A DNA stretch of 64,000 bases, from the NCBI RefSeq assembly GCF_030269905.1, contig NZ_BSVC01000004.1, forward strand, positions 248,001 to 312,000, in the 5' to 3' direction. The position numbers and the translations under genes are program-made. The number at the start of each line of letters is the position of its first letter. Positions within the stretch are counted from its first letter, which is position 1. The DNA comes from Pelosinus sp. IPA-1. Its GTDB lineage: Bacteria > Bacillota > Negativicutes > DSM-13327. Of this stretch, positions 9,801 through 17,353 are shown one piece after another. Below the pieces are notes generated by a model. It saw only the letters and a list, made by a program, of their open reading frames with translations, was not told where the DNA came from and did no database searches.

Positions 9801-10470
9801 GGGCTTCTTCTTGAATTGTACTCATAGGTACGGGATCTGCTTTAATATTTCTACCAAAAATAACTGGATTATCTACTTTTGTCTCACTAGGCGATTTGTA
9901 ATCTGATATAGCCTCTAAATATTCGGGTGTTAATAAGTCATCATCAGAAATAATGTTATCTTCAGCAGCAGTTGTAATACATTTAATGGTACAATTACGT
10001 CCAAATTCTTCTACCATAAATTTCTGCATACTTTGTACAACTCCATGCGTAGCAAAAATCTCTGCAGCTAAATCACCAATGGTTTCAATGGTTAAGGTTT
10101 GTCCATCAAAGCTCCATTTGGCACTTAAAAGTAAATGTTTAATAGAATAAATATTTTTTGAAATTTGTGTTACAAAATCCGTCCAATTATTTGCCAAATA
10201 ATCTTCTAAAACTTTAACAGTTTGTATGAAATTAACTTTTTTCAAGCCACAATCAGTACAAAACTTTTCTTCAGCCAAGGCGATTATTTGACTGGACAAC
10301 TTTTGGGGAACTGTAATAAATACATCCCAGGTGTTGGTAGTCGTATGTACCTCAACTTTAGTAACTTTACAAGACTTAACTAATTCCTTGTCTTCTGGCT
10401 TAATCGATAGTTGTGTAATAAATGTTAAAAAATTTTCAGGATTATCCGGTATGATACAATAACTATACAT
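6802..10470 (-). CDS. polC: PolC-type DNA polymerase III alpha subunit lacking the exonuclease domain
   Basis: 1222 residues against roughly 1440 for typical PolC. Order seen: N-terminal PolC domain; OB fold near 225-310 (VVVEGQLVNFELRELRSG); PHP domain starting at HAHTRMS (about 327); zinc finger with two CPxC pairs (WSCPKCKFSEF, KQCPQCNSK, about 695-730); palm motif PDIDLNFSG (about 747); helix-hairpin-helix near the C-terminus; and a terminal QMMLF that fits the beta-clamp-binding motif. The DEDD exonuclease normally inserted in the PHP domain (DVETTG motif) is absent: EGYLIEDD runs directly into ARHIIILAKN, as if that module were cleanly missing. PHP metal-ligand motifs (HAH, TDH, EGY, RH, CDVH) look intact. 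It is the Gram-positive replicative polymerase. The ATG follows GAAAGAGG. Confidence 0.95.
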   Translation of the reverse strand: MYSYCIIPDNPENFLTFITQLSIKPEDKELVKSCKVTKVEVHTTTNTWDVFITVPQKLSSQIIALAEEKFCTDCGLKKVNFIQTVKVLEDYLANNWTDFVTQISKNIYSIKHLLLSAKWSFDGQTLTIETIGDLAAEIFATHGVVQSMQKFMVEEFGRNCTIKCITTAAEDNIISDDDLLTPEYLEAISDYKSPSETKVDNPVIFGRNIKADPVPMSTIQEEARNVVVEGQLVNFELRELRSGRQLLTFDIGDLTDGLSGKVFFEDKDKQQIDKVSTSLTKGMTIKAKGTVQFDKYSNELVLYADSMCRVDQISRMDNAPKTRIELHAHTRMSNMDAMVSAKDLIKTAAKWGHSAVAITDHGVVQAFPEAHEAAVKAGIKVIYGMEGYLIEDDVKKARHIIILAKNSIGLRNLYRLVSLSHLKYLYRTPRVPRKILMEYREGLLLGSACEAGELIQAILRGENEDELIKIASFYDYLEIQPIGNNSFLIREGMVANEEGLRQINRRVCEIGLKLNKLVVATCDVHFLNPEDEVYRRIMMAGKGFSDADQQPPLYFRTTEEMMNEFMYLGEEKAYEVVVENPRRINELIDNFKPIPDELYSPQIPGAEDQIRSMSYNKAEQIYGNPLPTVVAERLKYELDAIINNGFAVLYLIAHKLVKKSLDDGYLVGSRGSVGSSFVATMTDITEVNPLPPHWSCPKCKFSEFVTDGSYGGGFDLPDKQCPQCNSKTIKNGHDIPFAVFMGFHGDKVPDIDLNFSGHYQPTAHKYTEELFGKDNVFRAGTIATVADKTAYGYVKNYFTDKGITPRNAYINALISGCTGVKRTTGQHPGGIMVVPRDMDVHHFTPIQHPADDKSSGTITTHFDYHSISSRLVKLDILGHDDPTVIRMLEDLTEIDAKTISLDDPKTMSLFSTTTALNLTPDQLGSTVGTFGIPEFGTKFVRQMLEDTKPKTFSELVRISGFSHGTDVWLNNAQDLIKAGTAKLSEAISARDDIMVYLIQKGVEPQLAFKIMEGVRKGKGVKPEDVAKLREKNVPEWYIESCQKIKYMFPKAHAVAYVMMAFRIAYCKVHHPVAFYAAYFTVRGSDFDAELVLQGQVALRNKLAEFEAKGNNVTAKEKGLLTIVEMALEMYLRGFTFQRVDLYKSDATKFLVVDNGLLPPLSSLQGVGENAAHNIVLTRGGNPFSSLDDLRNRAHISKTVVDILKTHGCLGDLPESDQMMLFA

Positions 10471-10645
10471 TTTCGAAAACCTCTTTCATGACCAGCACAA
10501 TTAGGATTTAAAATCGTTTTAAGAACATGATCACTCATGTCATTGAAATTATTTTGATAAAATAGTGTTTTTTCTTATTTTAACATATTTTTATATAATA
10601 TAGAGACTGTAATTTAAAACCTTTTTTAAGAATCTAAAAGAAAGG

Positions 10646-10682
10646 ACACGCCAAAGGACATCAAATCAATCCTTTGGCGTGT
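10646..10682 (-). terminator. Rho-independent terminator after cobC
   Basis: A 13-bp perfect stem (10646-10658 / 10670-10682) with an 11-nt loop, centred on CGCCAAAGGA, about 35 nt past the cobC stop. On the minus strand it is followed by a T-rich stretch (CTTTCTTTTAG). It marks the end of the cobalamin cluster. Confidence 0.75.
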
Positions 10683-10715
10683 TTACTTCACTATTTTTTT
10701 GTATATCAAACTAAC

Positions 10716-11336
10716 TTACTGTTCATCTAAGCCACTTAGATGATGTGAATCATTTACTAAGTCGACCAATATTTGGTTACCATGATACTCAAGTATATTA
10801 ATAGCTGTGTTATCTTGCTTAATGTTCCAAAGATGATTGAGATGAATATTAAGCGCGGCACACAGTAATGTGCGTATGGTTCCCCCATGAGACACGACGA
10901 CAATGGTTTGCGCTGGATGTTGTGATACCAATTTGTCTAACGCAGTAGAAGCACGTTCTTTGACTTCTTTAAAGCTTTCTCCGCCGGGAATTTCAACTTC
11001 ATCGGGATGAGTAAAAAGTGTTGTCATCTGCTCGGTACATTGACTACTAATTTTTTCATAGGTTAACCCTTCCCATTGACCAAAATTAATTTCTCTAAAT
11101 TCAGGTACCGTTGTCACTTGAAGATTATGTTTGTTAGCAATACATGTTGCTGTCGTCAAGGCACGGCTTAAATCGCTGGCATATACGGCAGAAATTTTTT
11201 CATTAGCTAGACGATTTGCTGCTAATTTTGCTTGTTGTAACCCTTTTTCTGTTAATGCAACGTCACAATGCCCTTGGTATTTCATTTCTAGATTCCATAG
11301 AGTTTGACCGTGACGTACTAAAATAACTTTTGTCAT
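10716..11336 (-). CDS. cobC: Alpha-ribazole phosphatase (histidine phosphatase family), CobC
   Basis: 206 residues of the histidine phosphatase (phosphoglycerate-mutase-like) superfamily. The catalytic LVRHGQT motif is at residues 7-13, the second conserved His in VVVSHGGTIR near 150, and the substrate-arm NFGQWEGLTYE is present. By sequence alone it could be any small histidine phosphatase, but it overlaps cobD by 4 nt (ATGA) at the end of the cobalamin cluster, so removal of the phosphate of alpha-ribazole 5'-phosphate in lower-ligand assembly is the best call. A terminator follows. Confidence 0.82.
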   Translation of the reverse strand: MTKVILVRHGQTLWNLEMKYQGHCDVALTEKGLQQAKLAANRLANEKISAVYASDLSRALTTATCIANKHNLQVTTVPEFREINFGQWEGLTYEKISSQCTEQMTTLFTHPDEVEIPGGESFKEVKERASTALDKLVSQHPAQTIVVVSHGGTIRTLLCAALNIHLNHLWNIKQDNTAINILEYHGNQILVDLVNDSHHLSGLDEQ

Positions 11337-12433
11337 CTGTTACCACCTATAACTTTTTGCAATGCATTTACTAAAAGAGTATTTTGTTCTGGCTTCTTTA
11401 CTGCTACACGAAAATAGTCGCAGGATAACCCCGGATAATTATCACAATTACGAATTAGGATGTTGTATGATGTCATAACTTCTACTAATTGTGCCGCTGT
11501 AAGAAGAGTTTCTTTACTATTTACTAAAATGAAATTTACTGATGGAACGTATGGCTTTAACCCTTTTATTGCTAACAACTTGTTATATAAGTCTTTTTTT
11601 GCTTCTTGGATATATTCTATACTTGCGCTTTGGTAGGCAGTGTCACCTAAAGCTACAACGCCGGCATTTTGCGCTAACGTGTTGACATTCCAAGGATCTT
11701 TTCCTTTATGAAGCAAAAGAGTAAGCGTAGGATTAGCTAGGCTAAAGCCCAACCTTAAACCCGGAATAGCATAGAACTTAGTAAGGGAGTGTAAAATAAT
11801 AAGATTATCATATTGCTCTAATAAGCTTCGGCATGTATATAAAGCACTATCGGGTAAGAAGTCAATAAAAGATTCATCAACAACTACATACGTTTTTTGG
11901 GATTTTGCCGTTATGATGAATTGTTCTAGTTGTTGAGTTGAAAGAAGTGTACCTGTAGGATTATTAGGATTACAAATAAATACAATATCTATATCCACTA
12001 GCTGCTTTGCTATAGCATCGAGATCAATTGCAAAATCGTACTTTTCATTAAGATAAAAATATTCAATATTCGCCCCACTAGCCCTAGCAGCAGACTCATA
12101 TTCACTGAAAGTTGGCGCTGTTACTAATACACGTTTTGGAGTTATTATATGACATAAAACATACATAAGCTCAACTGCACCATTACCAATTGTTATTCGC
12201 TCACTATCTACATGATAGAACTTACTAATTGCTTGCTTTAGTGCATAAGCCTCGGCATCCGGGTAATGAATAACGGATTCCAAAGACTCTTCTAAGGATC
12301 GCCTGATTTTCATTGACAAACCAAGGGGATTAATATTAGCACTAAAATCTAATATTTCATTAAGAGATCCACCGTTTTTTCGTGTTGTAGCATATAAATT
12401 TCCGCCATGTTCAAAAGCATTGTTCCCACTCAT
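11333..12433 (-). CDS. cobD: L-threonine-O-3-phosphate decarboxylase CobD
   Basis: 366 residues, PLP-dependent class I/II aminotransferase fold. The N-terminus has HGGNLYA and LDFSANINPLGLS, which distinguish CobD from histidinol-phosphate aminotransferase. CNPNNPTG and the PLP lysine in LHSLTKFYAIPGLRLG (about 217) are present. It makes (R)-1-amino-2-propanol O-2-phosphate, the linker of cobalamin. I place the start at ATG 12431-12433, which has an AAGGTGA ribosome-binding site 6 nt before it, rather than the GTG 9 nt upstream. It overlaps the end of pduX, which supplies its substrate. Confidence 0.93.
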   Translation of the reverse strand: MSGNNAFEHGGNLYATTRKNGGSLNEILDFSANINPLGLSMKIRRSLEESLESVIHYPDAEAYALKQAISKFYHVDSERITIGNGAVELMYVLCHIITPKRVLVTAPTFSEYESAARASGANIEYFYLNEKYDFAIDLDAIAKQLVDIDIVFICNPNNPTGTLLSTQQLEQFIITAKSQKTYVVVDESFIDFLPDSALYTCRSLLEQYDNLIILHSLTKFYAIPGLRLGFSLANPTLTLLLHKGKDPWNVNTLAQNAGVVALGDTAYQSASIEYIQEAKKDLYNKLLAIKGLKPYVPSVNFILVNSKETLLTAAQLVEVMTSYNILIRNCDNYPGLSCDYFRVAVKKPEQNTLLVNALQKVIGGNR

Positions 12434-13310
12434 GACTGTCACCTTCTTGTTTCATTAATCCGCCAGAAATGAAATTTACAGTATGCAGAAATTTGACACC
12501 GGTACAGCATCTGTTAATTTCTTCAATACAAGCGGGGCAATTACTTAGTTTATTTACCGGGAAGAGTACACCAACGACTGTACCACTGTGAGCAACATTG
12601 ACTCCTACAGCTCCCCAAGAAAGACCTATGTCAATTATTTCTTCTAAATGTGGTTTATATAAAATCTTTTGATTCGCTAATGCGCTAATTGTAGCTCCTT
12701 TACCAAGAAGAGAAACATCATTCTTGGTAAGGCCATTGATAATTAAATTCATTGCTTGCTTTACTTGTAATTCTTTGGAATGATTTAGTTTTTCTAAATC
12801 ACTCCGTTGATTAAAATGCAGTGTATCAATTTCGCCGCCTACATCAAAGATTAGGATATGCATCGGAATTGCGTGTCCTAAGTATCGTCGAAGGTGTCCT
12901 TTTACATGATCAAACAAGATAATACCAGGGTAAAATATACCGTCTGTAGGTTCAATTGATAGGGCGATATCTGCTATTTCATCAGGTGATAAAAGTGTAC
13001 CCCTGCTTAAGGCAATACATTGGCATGCAGCACTAATATCAGCACTACTAGAAGCCATCCCTTTGCCTAGTGGTAATTCAGAATTTACACTAACATGAAA
13101 ACCATCATTAGTGGTTTTTAAAAACTGAAGTGTTTTGGTGATGGCAGTTGCGACCTTATGTCCAATTGTTACAATACCAATATCTTTATTAGGCATTACC
13201 GTTACCTTTGAGTATAAATCAATAGGGCAAGTAATTAAAAAACTATTTCCATTAATTGTACCTTGTGCTAATTCGCCACATGAACCAGGGGCTTTGACGG
13301 TTACCCTCAT
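12411..13310 (-). CDS. pduX: L-threonine kinase, PduX-type GHMP kinase
   Basis: About 299 residues. GHMP kinase features: KAPGSCGELAQG at the N-terminus and the ATP-binding loop LPLGKGMASSSADISAA (about 80-97), plus VNVAHSGTVVGVLF near the C-terminus. PduX phosphorylates L-threonine to O-3-phospho-L-threonine, the substrate of CobD, and the two genes overlap by 23 nt here, which supports the assignment. Start at ATG 13308-13310 preceded by GGAG with 9-nt spacing; a second ATG lies 15 nt upstream without a good ribosome-binding site. A 156-nt gap separates it from cobS, so it could have its own promoter. Confidence 0.9.
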   Translation of the reverse strand: MRVTVKAPGSCGELAQGTINGNSFLITCPIDLYSKVTVMPNKDIGIVTIGHKVATAITKTLQFLKTTNDGFHVSVNSELPLGKGMASSSADISAACQCIALSRGTLLSPDEIADIALSIEPTDGIFYPGIILFDHVKGHLRRYLGHAIPMHILIFDVGGEIDTLHFNQRSDLEKLNHSKELQVKQAMNLIINGLTKNDVSLLGKGATISALANQKILYKPHLEEIIDIGLSWGAVGVNVAHSGTVVGVLFPVNKLSNCPACIEEINRCCTGVKFLHTVNFISGGLMKQEGDSHEWEQCF

Positions 13311-13466
13311 ACAAGTGTTCTCCATACGTTAATATTTATATAAATCAATAAAATTTCGCTGAATTCTTTAAGGCTAGCTATCTTTACACCAACTATATCT
13401 TCCACTATATTATTTGTCAACCTGACTAAAATGGACTATTTAGAAGGATAACAGTGGAACTTGCCT

Positions 13467-14213
13467 TTAATATAAGAAGATGATTAATACCATTATTTCG
13501 GAGAGTTCACTAATTGCCCCGTATACATCCCCTGTTAAACCACCTATAATGTTTTTAACATAATTGGAAAAAATCATAGTGATCATAATAATACTTGCTA
13601 GGCTTACAATTGCTTGTTTGCCTAAGGGGACTACCAATAATAAGGTGAGAAGGGAAGCAATATAGAGGGTGTTTTTGCCCGCATATAAGGCAAAGGCTTT
13701 GCCGATACCATCAAGGCGAGCATAGGAAAACATAGTAATTCCTATGACCATAGCAAATCGTCCTAATAATGGCATAATAAATAAAGCAGTAGGAATTGCC
13801 AATGGAGAAATATCCATTAACAGTGACCACTTTAGAATAACAAGTAAAACAAAAGCGACAACACCATTTGCTCCGACTCTACTGTCTTTCATTATTTCTA
13901 ACATTCTATCTTTTGAACGACCAGAGAATATGCCATCCATGGTATCCATAAAACCATCACAATGTAATCCACCTGTGAGAATAATATTAGCAATAATTAG
14001 AATGATTGCTAATACATGCGGTGGCATATACATACCCATATGTGGCAAAAGTTCTGTAAGAAAGTGGTTTATAAGTACTAATAAAATCCCAAGAATAGCA
14101 CCTACTAAAGGAAAATACTTCACACTTCGACCGAAACTTTCAGATGACCACTCTGTTTGTTTGATTATATAAATACGAGTTAAAAATTGTAATCCTGTTA
14201 AAAAATTCTTCAT
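13467..14213 (-). CDS. cobS: Adenosylcobinamide-GDP ribazoletransferase (cobalamin synthase) CobS
   Basis: 248 residues, an integral membrane protein with about six or seven hydrophobic segments. The signature TGGLHCDGFMDTMDGIFSGRSKDRMLEIM matches the CobS active-site region with its conserved Asp residues (given here by its start, about residue 80: TGGLHCDGFMDTMDG). N-terminal FLTGLQFLTRI and the GxxGDVYGA segment near the C-terminus (GGLTGDVYGAISEL) also fit. It joins the activated cobinamide to alpha-ribazole (or its phosphate) in the membrane. It follows cbiB by about 70 nt in the same direction. Confidence 0.95.
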   Translation of the reverse strand: MKNFLTGLQFLTRIYIIKQTEWSSESFGRSVKYFPLVGAILGILLVLINHFLTELLPHMGMYMPPHVLAIILIIANIILTGGLHCDGFMDTMDGIFSGRSKDRMLEIMKDSRVGANGVVAFVLLVILKWSLLMDISPLAIPTALFIMPLLGRFAMVIGITMFSYARLDGIGKAFALYAGKNTLYIASLLTLLLVVPLGKQAIVSLASIIMITMIFSNYVKNIIGGLTGDVYGAISELSEIMVLIIFLY

Positions 14214-14284
14214 TGTTAATGTAGCGTATACTTACGCTAACCTCCAAATTGTCATTTCTAAAAGCGTTTCTATTTTTGTTTGAA

Positions 14285-15235
14285 TTATCTCCCTACACCC
14301 CAAAAGAGGAATAAGGCTATGATAAAAAGGGCAGTTACCGTGTACATAATATAAATCGTCTGTTTAATATGCATAGGATTTAATATAGTATGTACTTCTC
14401 CCATGTAAGCACGCTCAGAAGCAATTCCACCATAATAATTTAAACCACCCAAACGGACACCCAAGGCACCGGCTACGCCAGCTTCTGAAAAGCCGCTATT
14501 AGGGCTAGGATGTTTTGCTGCATCCCGCCAAATTGCACTAGCTGCGCAAAAAAAACGAAAGCGGAGCAGAATTGTAGATACTAGTATCAATATGGCTGTG
14601 AAACGAGCAGGAATATAGTTAAATATATCATCGACACGAGCCGCAATCATACCAAAGTCTTGGTATTTTTCGTTTTTATAACCAACCATAGAATCAAGTG
14701 TATTTACAGCTCGATATAAGAATGCCAGTGGTAGGCCACCAATTGCAAAATAAAAAAGCGGAGAAATAATACCATCCACAATGTTTTCTGCAATCGTTTC
14801 TACCGTTGCTCGAGTTACCTCCGCAACATCTAGTTTGTCTGTATCTCGCCCAACAATCCAGCCTACTTTAAATCTTGCTTGTTGCATATTACCTACTAGT
14901 AAATACTGATAGATTTCATTACCTGCCTTAGCCAAACTATTAGGAGAAATAGTAAAACTTAGTAGTAGGGCTCCCCCTAAAAATTCGACCCAAGGATGAA
15001 CAGCCGCTAATAAGTATAATATCCACCAAGTAATACTGTAAGTTACAGCTAATACTATAACTACCAGTAGCATACCATATAATTTTTTCAAATTAGACGA
15101 ATGCTCAAAATTTAATAACTTATTTTCCAAAAAAGTTATTAAATTACCAATCATTACTACAGGGTGCATAGGTGTTCGAGGATCACCTAGAAAGGTATCA
15201 ATTAAGATGGCAACTAAGGGGATATATTGATCCAT
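14285..15235 (-). CDS. cbiB: Adenosylcobinamide-phosphate synthase CbiB
   Basis: 316 residues with several membrane segments. Family motifs: DTFLGDPRTPMHPVVMIG at the N-terminus, VGRDTDKLDVAEVTRATVET, ENIVDGIISPLFYFAIGG, and MVGYKNEKYQDFG. CbiB (CobD in the aerobic nomenclature) attaches aminopropanol phosphate to adenosylcobyric acid. It touches cobQ with a 1-nt overlap (TAATG), so the two are probably translated in series. Downstream is cobS, the other membrane enzyme of nucleotide-loop assembly. Confidence 0.95.
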   Translation of the reverse strand: MDQYIPLVAILIDTFLGDPRTPMHPVVMIGNLITFLENKLLNFEHSSNLKKLYGMLLVVIVLAVTYSITWWILYLLAAVHPWVEFLGGALLLSFTISPNSLAKAGNEIYQYLLVGNMQQARFKVGWIVGRDTDKLDVAEVTRATVETIAENIVDGIISPLFYFAIGGLPLAFLYRAVNTLDSMVGYKNEKYQDFGMIAARVDDIFNYIPARFTAILILVSTILLRFRFFCAASAIWRDAAKHPSPNSGFSEAGVAGALGVRLGGLNYYGGIASERAYMGEVHTILNPMHIKQTIYIMYTVTALFIIALFLFWGVGR

Positions 15236-16755
15236 TACTTTGCACCTAGGATTGTATAAAGTAAATCCATATTGAGGCTATTCCTCACAGTTTCTGCCAA
15301 ACGATTGTAACTGTTTTCCTTACGAGTGTGAGTATCATTCACTGTCTCTATCGGAGCTAGACCTTTACGTACTCTTAAGGCATTCAGTATACTGCGACGA
15401 TAGACATCATTATCGAAGATGCCATGAATATAGGTACCCATGACTAAACCATCAGAACGCACCACCCCATCAGCAGAATCGGCGCGTTGATTAGAGCGAC
15501 TAGTAATTGTAAAAGCATGCTTAGCAGTTTGTAAGAATTCTGTTAGTCCCATGTGAATTTCATAGCCGACTAGATTCTCATAGGTAAGATTCAATCCTAA
15601 AAATCCATTATTTGAACAATTAGCAGTTATTTGATGGGTTATTTTATTCGGTGTAAAGGTAGTCGTAATATCAAGTAAACCAAGCCCAGAAATAGTATCT
15701 AAATTAGATTCTGTATGGTTCGGATCTGATATTTGTTTTCCTAGCATTTGATAGCCGCCACAAATACCAATAAGAGGCGTCCCAGATTCTACTAGTTTAA
15801 TGATTTGTTCTTCAAATCCTTGCTGACGTATATATAATAAATCTTCAATTGTATTTTTACTTCCAGGTAAAAGTATTAAATCAGGCTTACCAATTGACTC
15901 ACCTTGTTGAATATAACGAACTGTCACATCTGTTTCATTAGCAAAAGCATCAAAATCTGTGAAGTTTGATATTTTAGGAGTTCTAATAACCGCGATATCA
16001 AGGTCACTGAGAGTCTTTACCTGTTTGTCATCTAGAGAGACCGAATCTTCATCGTCAATGCCTAATTGATCAAGATGTGGTACTACCCCAATTACAGGTT
16101 TACCAGTTTTGGTTTCTAAAAAATCTAGAGCTGGTTTTAGCAAATCGATATCGCCCCGGAATTTATTAATAATAATGCCCTTAATTAGATCTCTTTCATC
16201 TGGATCTAACAATTCTAGTGTTCCAACAACGGATGCTAATGCTCCTCCCCTGTCAATATCAGCAATTAATAACACAGGCGCAGTAAGCATTTTAGCGATG
16301 CGCATATTAACAATGTCATTGGCTTTCAGATTAACTTCCGCTGGACTACCAGCACCTTCAATAACAATGGTATCAAATTCTGCTCCTAGTTTATCCAAAC
16401 ACTCTTTGATAACACCTAATGCTTTTAAGCTATAACCAGTATGATATTCTTTAGCCGACATATTGCCAATTGGTTTTCCCATTAAAACAACTTGTGAACA
16501 AGAGTTGCCTGTTGGTTTTAATAATACGGGATTCATCTCCACGATAGGATCAAGTCCTGCAGCTTCAGCTTGGGCGACTTGGGCTCTCCCCATTTCTCCA
16601 CCTGTTTTCGTGACATAAGAATTCAAAGCCATATTTTGAGCTTTAAAAGGTACGACTTTTTGTCCATCTTGCAAAAAAATGCGACATAAAGCAGTAGTTA
16701 GTATGCTTTTTCCTACATGTGAGCTTGTCCCTTGCAACATTATGGTCTTAGCCAT
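15235..16755 (-). CDS. cobQ: Cobyric acid synthase CobQ/CbiP
   Basis: 506 residues. The N-terminal dethiobiotin-synthetase-like ATPase has the P-loop GTSSHVGKSILTTALC, followed by VPFKAQNMALNSYVT. The C-terminal class I glutamine amidotransferase-like domain has LLPGSKNTIEDL and the nucleophile in LIGICGGYQMLG (about residue 331), with the late His in TYIHGIFDN. It amidates four side chains of the corrin ring using glutamine. I take ATG 16753-16755, preceded by AAAGGGGTG, because it overlaps the last codons of cobU; an alternative start 18 nt upstream lacks a ribosome-binding site. Confidence 0.96.
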   Translation of the reverse strand: MAKTIMLQGTSSHVGKSILTTALCRIFLQDGQKVVPFKAQNMALNSYVTKTGGEMGRAQVAQAEAAGLDPIVEMNPVLLKPTGNSCSQVVLMGKPIGNMSAKEYHTGYSLKALGVIKECLDKLGAEFDTIVIEGAGSPAEVNLKANDIVNMRIAKMLTAPVLLIADIDRGGALASVVGTLELLDPDERDLIKGIIINKFRGDIDLLKPALDFLETKTGKPVIGVVPHLDQLGIDDEDSVSLDDKQVKTLSDLDIAVIRTPKISNFTDFDAFANETDVTVRYIQQGESIGKPDLILLPGSKNTIEDLLYIRQQGFEEQIIKLVESGTPLIGICGGYQMLGKQISDPNHTESNLDTISGLGLLDITTTFTPNKITHQITANCSNNGFLGLNLTYENLVGYEIHMGLTEFLQTAKHAFTITSRSNQRADSADGVVRSDGLVMGTYIHGIFDNDVYRRSILNALRVRKGLAPIETVNDTHTRKENSYNRLAETVRNSLNMDLLYTILGAK

Positions 16756-17329
16756 GATGCACCCCTTTCGCAATTTGTGTCGCTATTTTTTTTATTTCAA
16801 CAGGTAAACCACTAATCACCAAATATACCTCATCAGCATGAGCGGCCATCTTTTGATTGACCATACCAGCAATATCACGGTACTGTCTGGCTAAAGCATT
16901 ATCAGGCACAATCCCCATACCTACTTCGTTTGTAACAAATAATACTGTAGCTTGGCTTGCACGTGAACTAATCACTAGCTTTTCAATTTGTTTCATAATA
17001 TACTGATATGTTTCTTCAGGATTAGTTGGTGTATTGGGTGATAATAATAAGTTACTAGTATATAAGGTTAAACAGTCAAATAAGATAACATTAGCCTGTT
17101 TAGCGGCTTCTTGCAGTATTTGGTCAGCATCATATGGTGCTTCAAATGTTTGCCAAGTATCTGGACGACGCTGGCGATGCAATGTTACACGTGTTTGCAT
17201 TTCTTGATCATATACTTGGGCGGTAGCAATATAGGCTACTTTATCTGTTTGTGCTGCGGCATATTGTTCAGCAAATAAACTTTTGCCACTTCTGGCTCCA
17301 CCTGTTATAAGTACGATTTTGCCTTGCAT
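16748..17329 (-). CDS. cobU: Adenosylcobinamide kinase / adenosylcobinamide-phosphate guanylyltransferase CobU
   Basis: 193 residues. N-terminal P-loop ITGGARSGKSLFAEQYA, then VAYIATAQVYDQEMQTRV, HRQRRPDTWQTFEAP with the active-site His, and VLFDCLTLY and FVTNEVGMGIVP. CobU phosphorylates adenosylcobinamide and transfers GMP, giving the GDP-activated precursor used by CobS. It lies 24 nt after cbiA and overlaps cobQ by 8 nt. Confidence 0.96.
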   Translation of the reverse strand: MQGKIVLITGGARSGKSLFAEQYAAAQTDKVAYIATAQVYDQEMQTRVTLHRQRRPDTWQTFEAPYDADQILQEAAKQANVILFDCLTLYTSNLLLSPNTPTNPEETYQYIMKQIEKLVISSRASQATVLFVTNEVGMGIVPDNALARQYRDIAGMVNQKMAAHADEVYLVISGLPVEIKKIATQIAKGVHHG

Positions 17330-17353
17330 TATATCAATCTCCCAAAGGATATA

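Noticed and set aside
10526-10541. ACATGA-TCAC-TCATGT palindrome upstream of polC, considered as a LexA or other operator
   Set aside because: Does not match the Gram-positive LexA box (GAAC-N4-GTTC), and lies 55 nt before the start without a clear promoter. Recorded only.
13744-14172. 142-residue plus-strand ORF opposite cobS
   Set aside because: Antisense shadow; the minus frame carries the CobS signature throughout.
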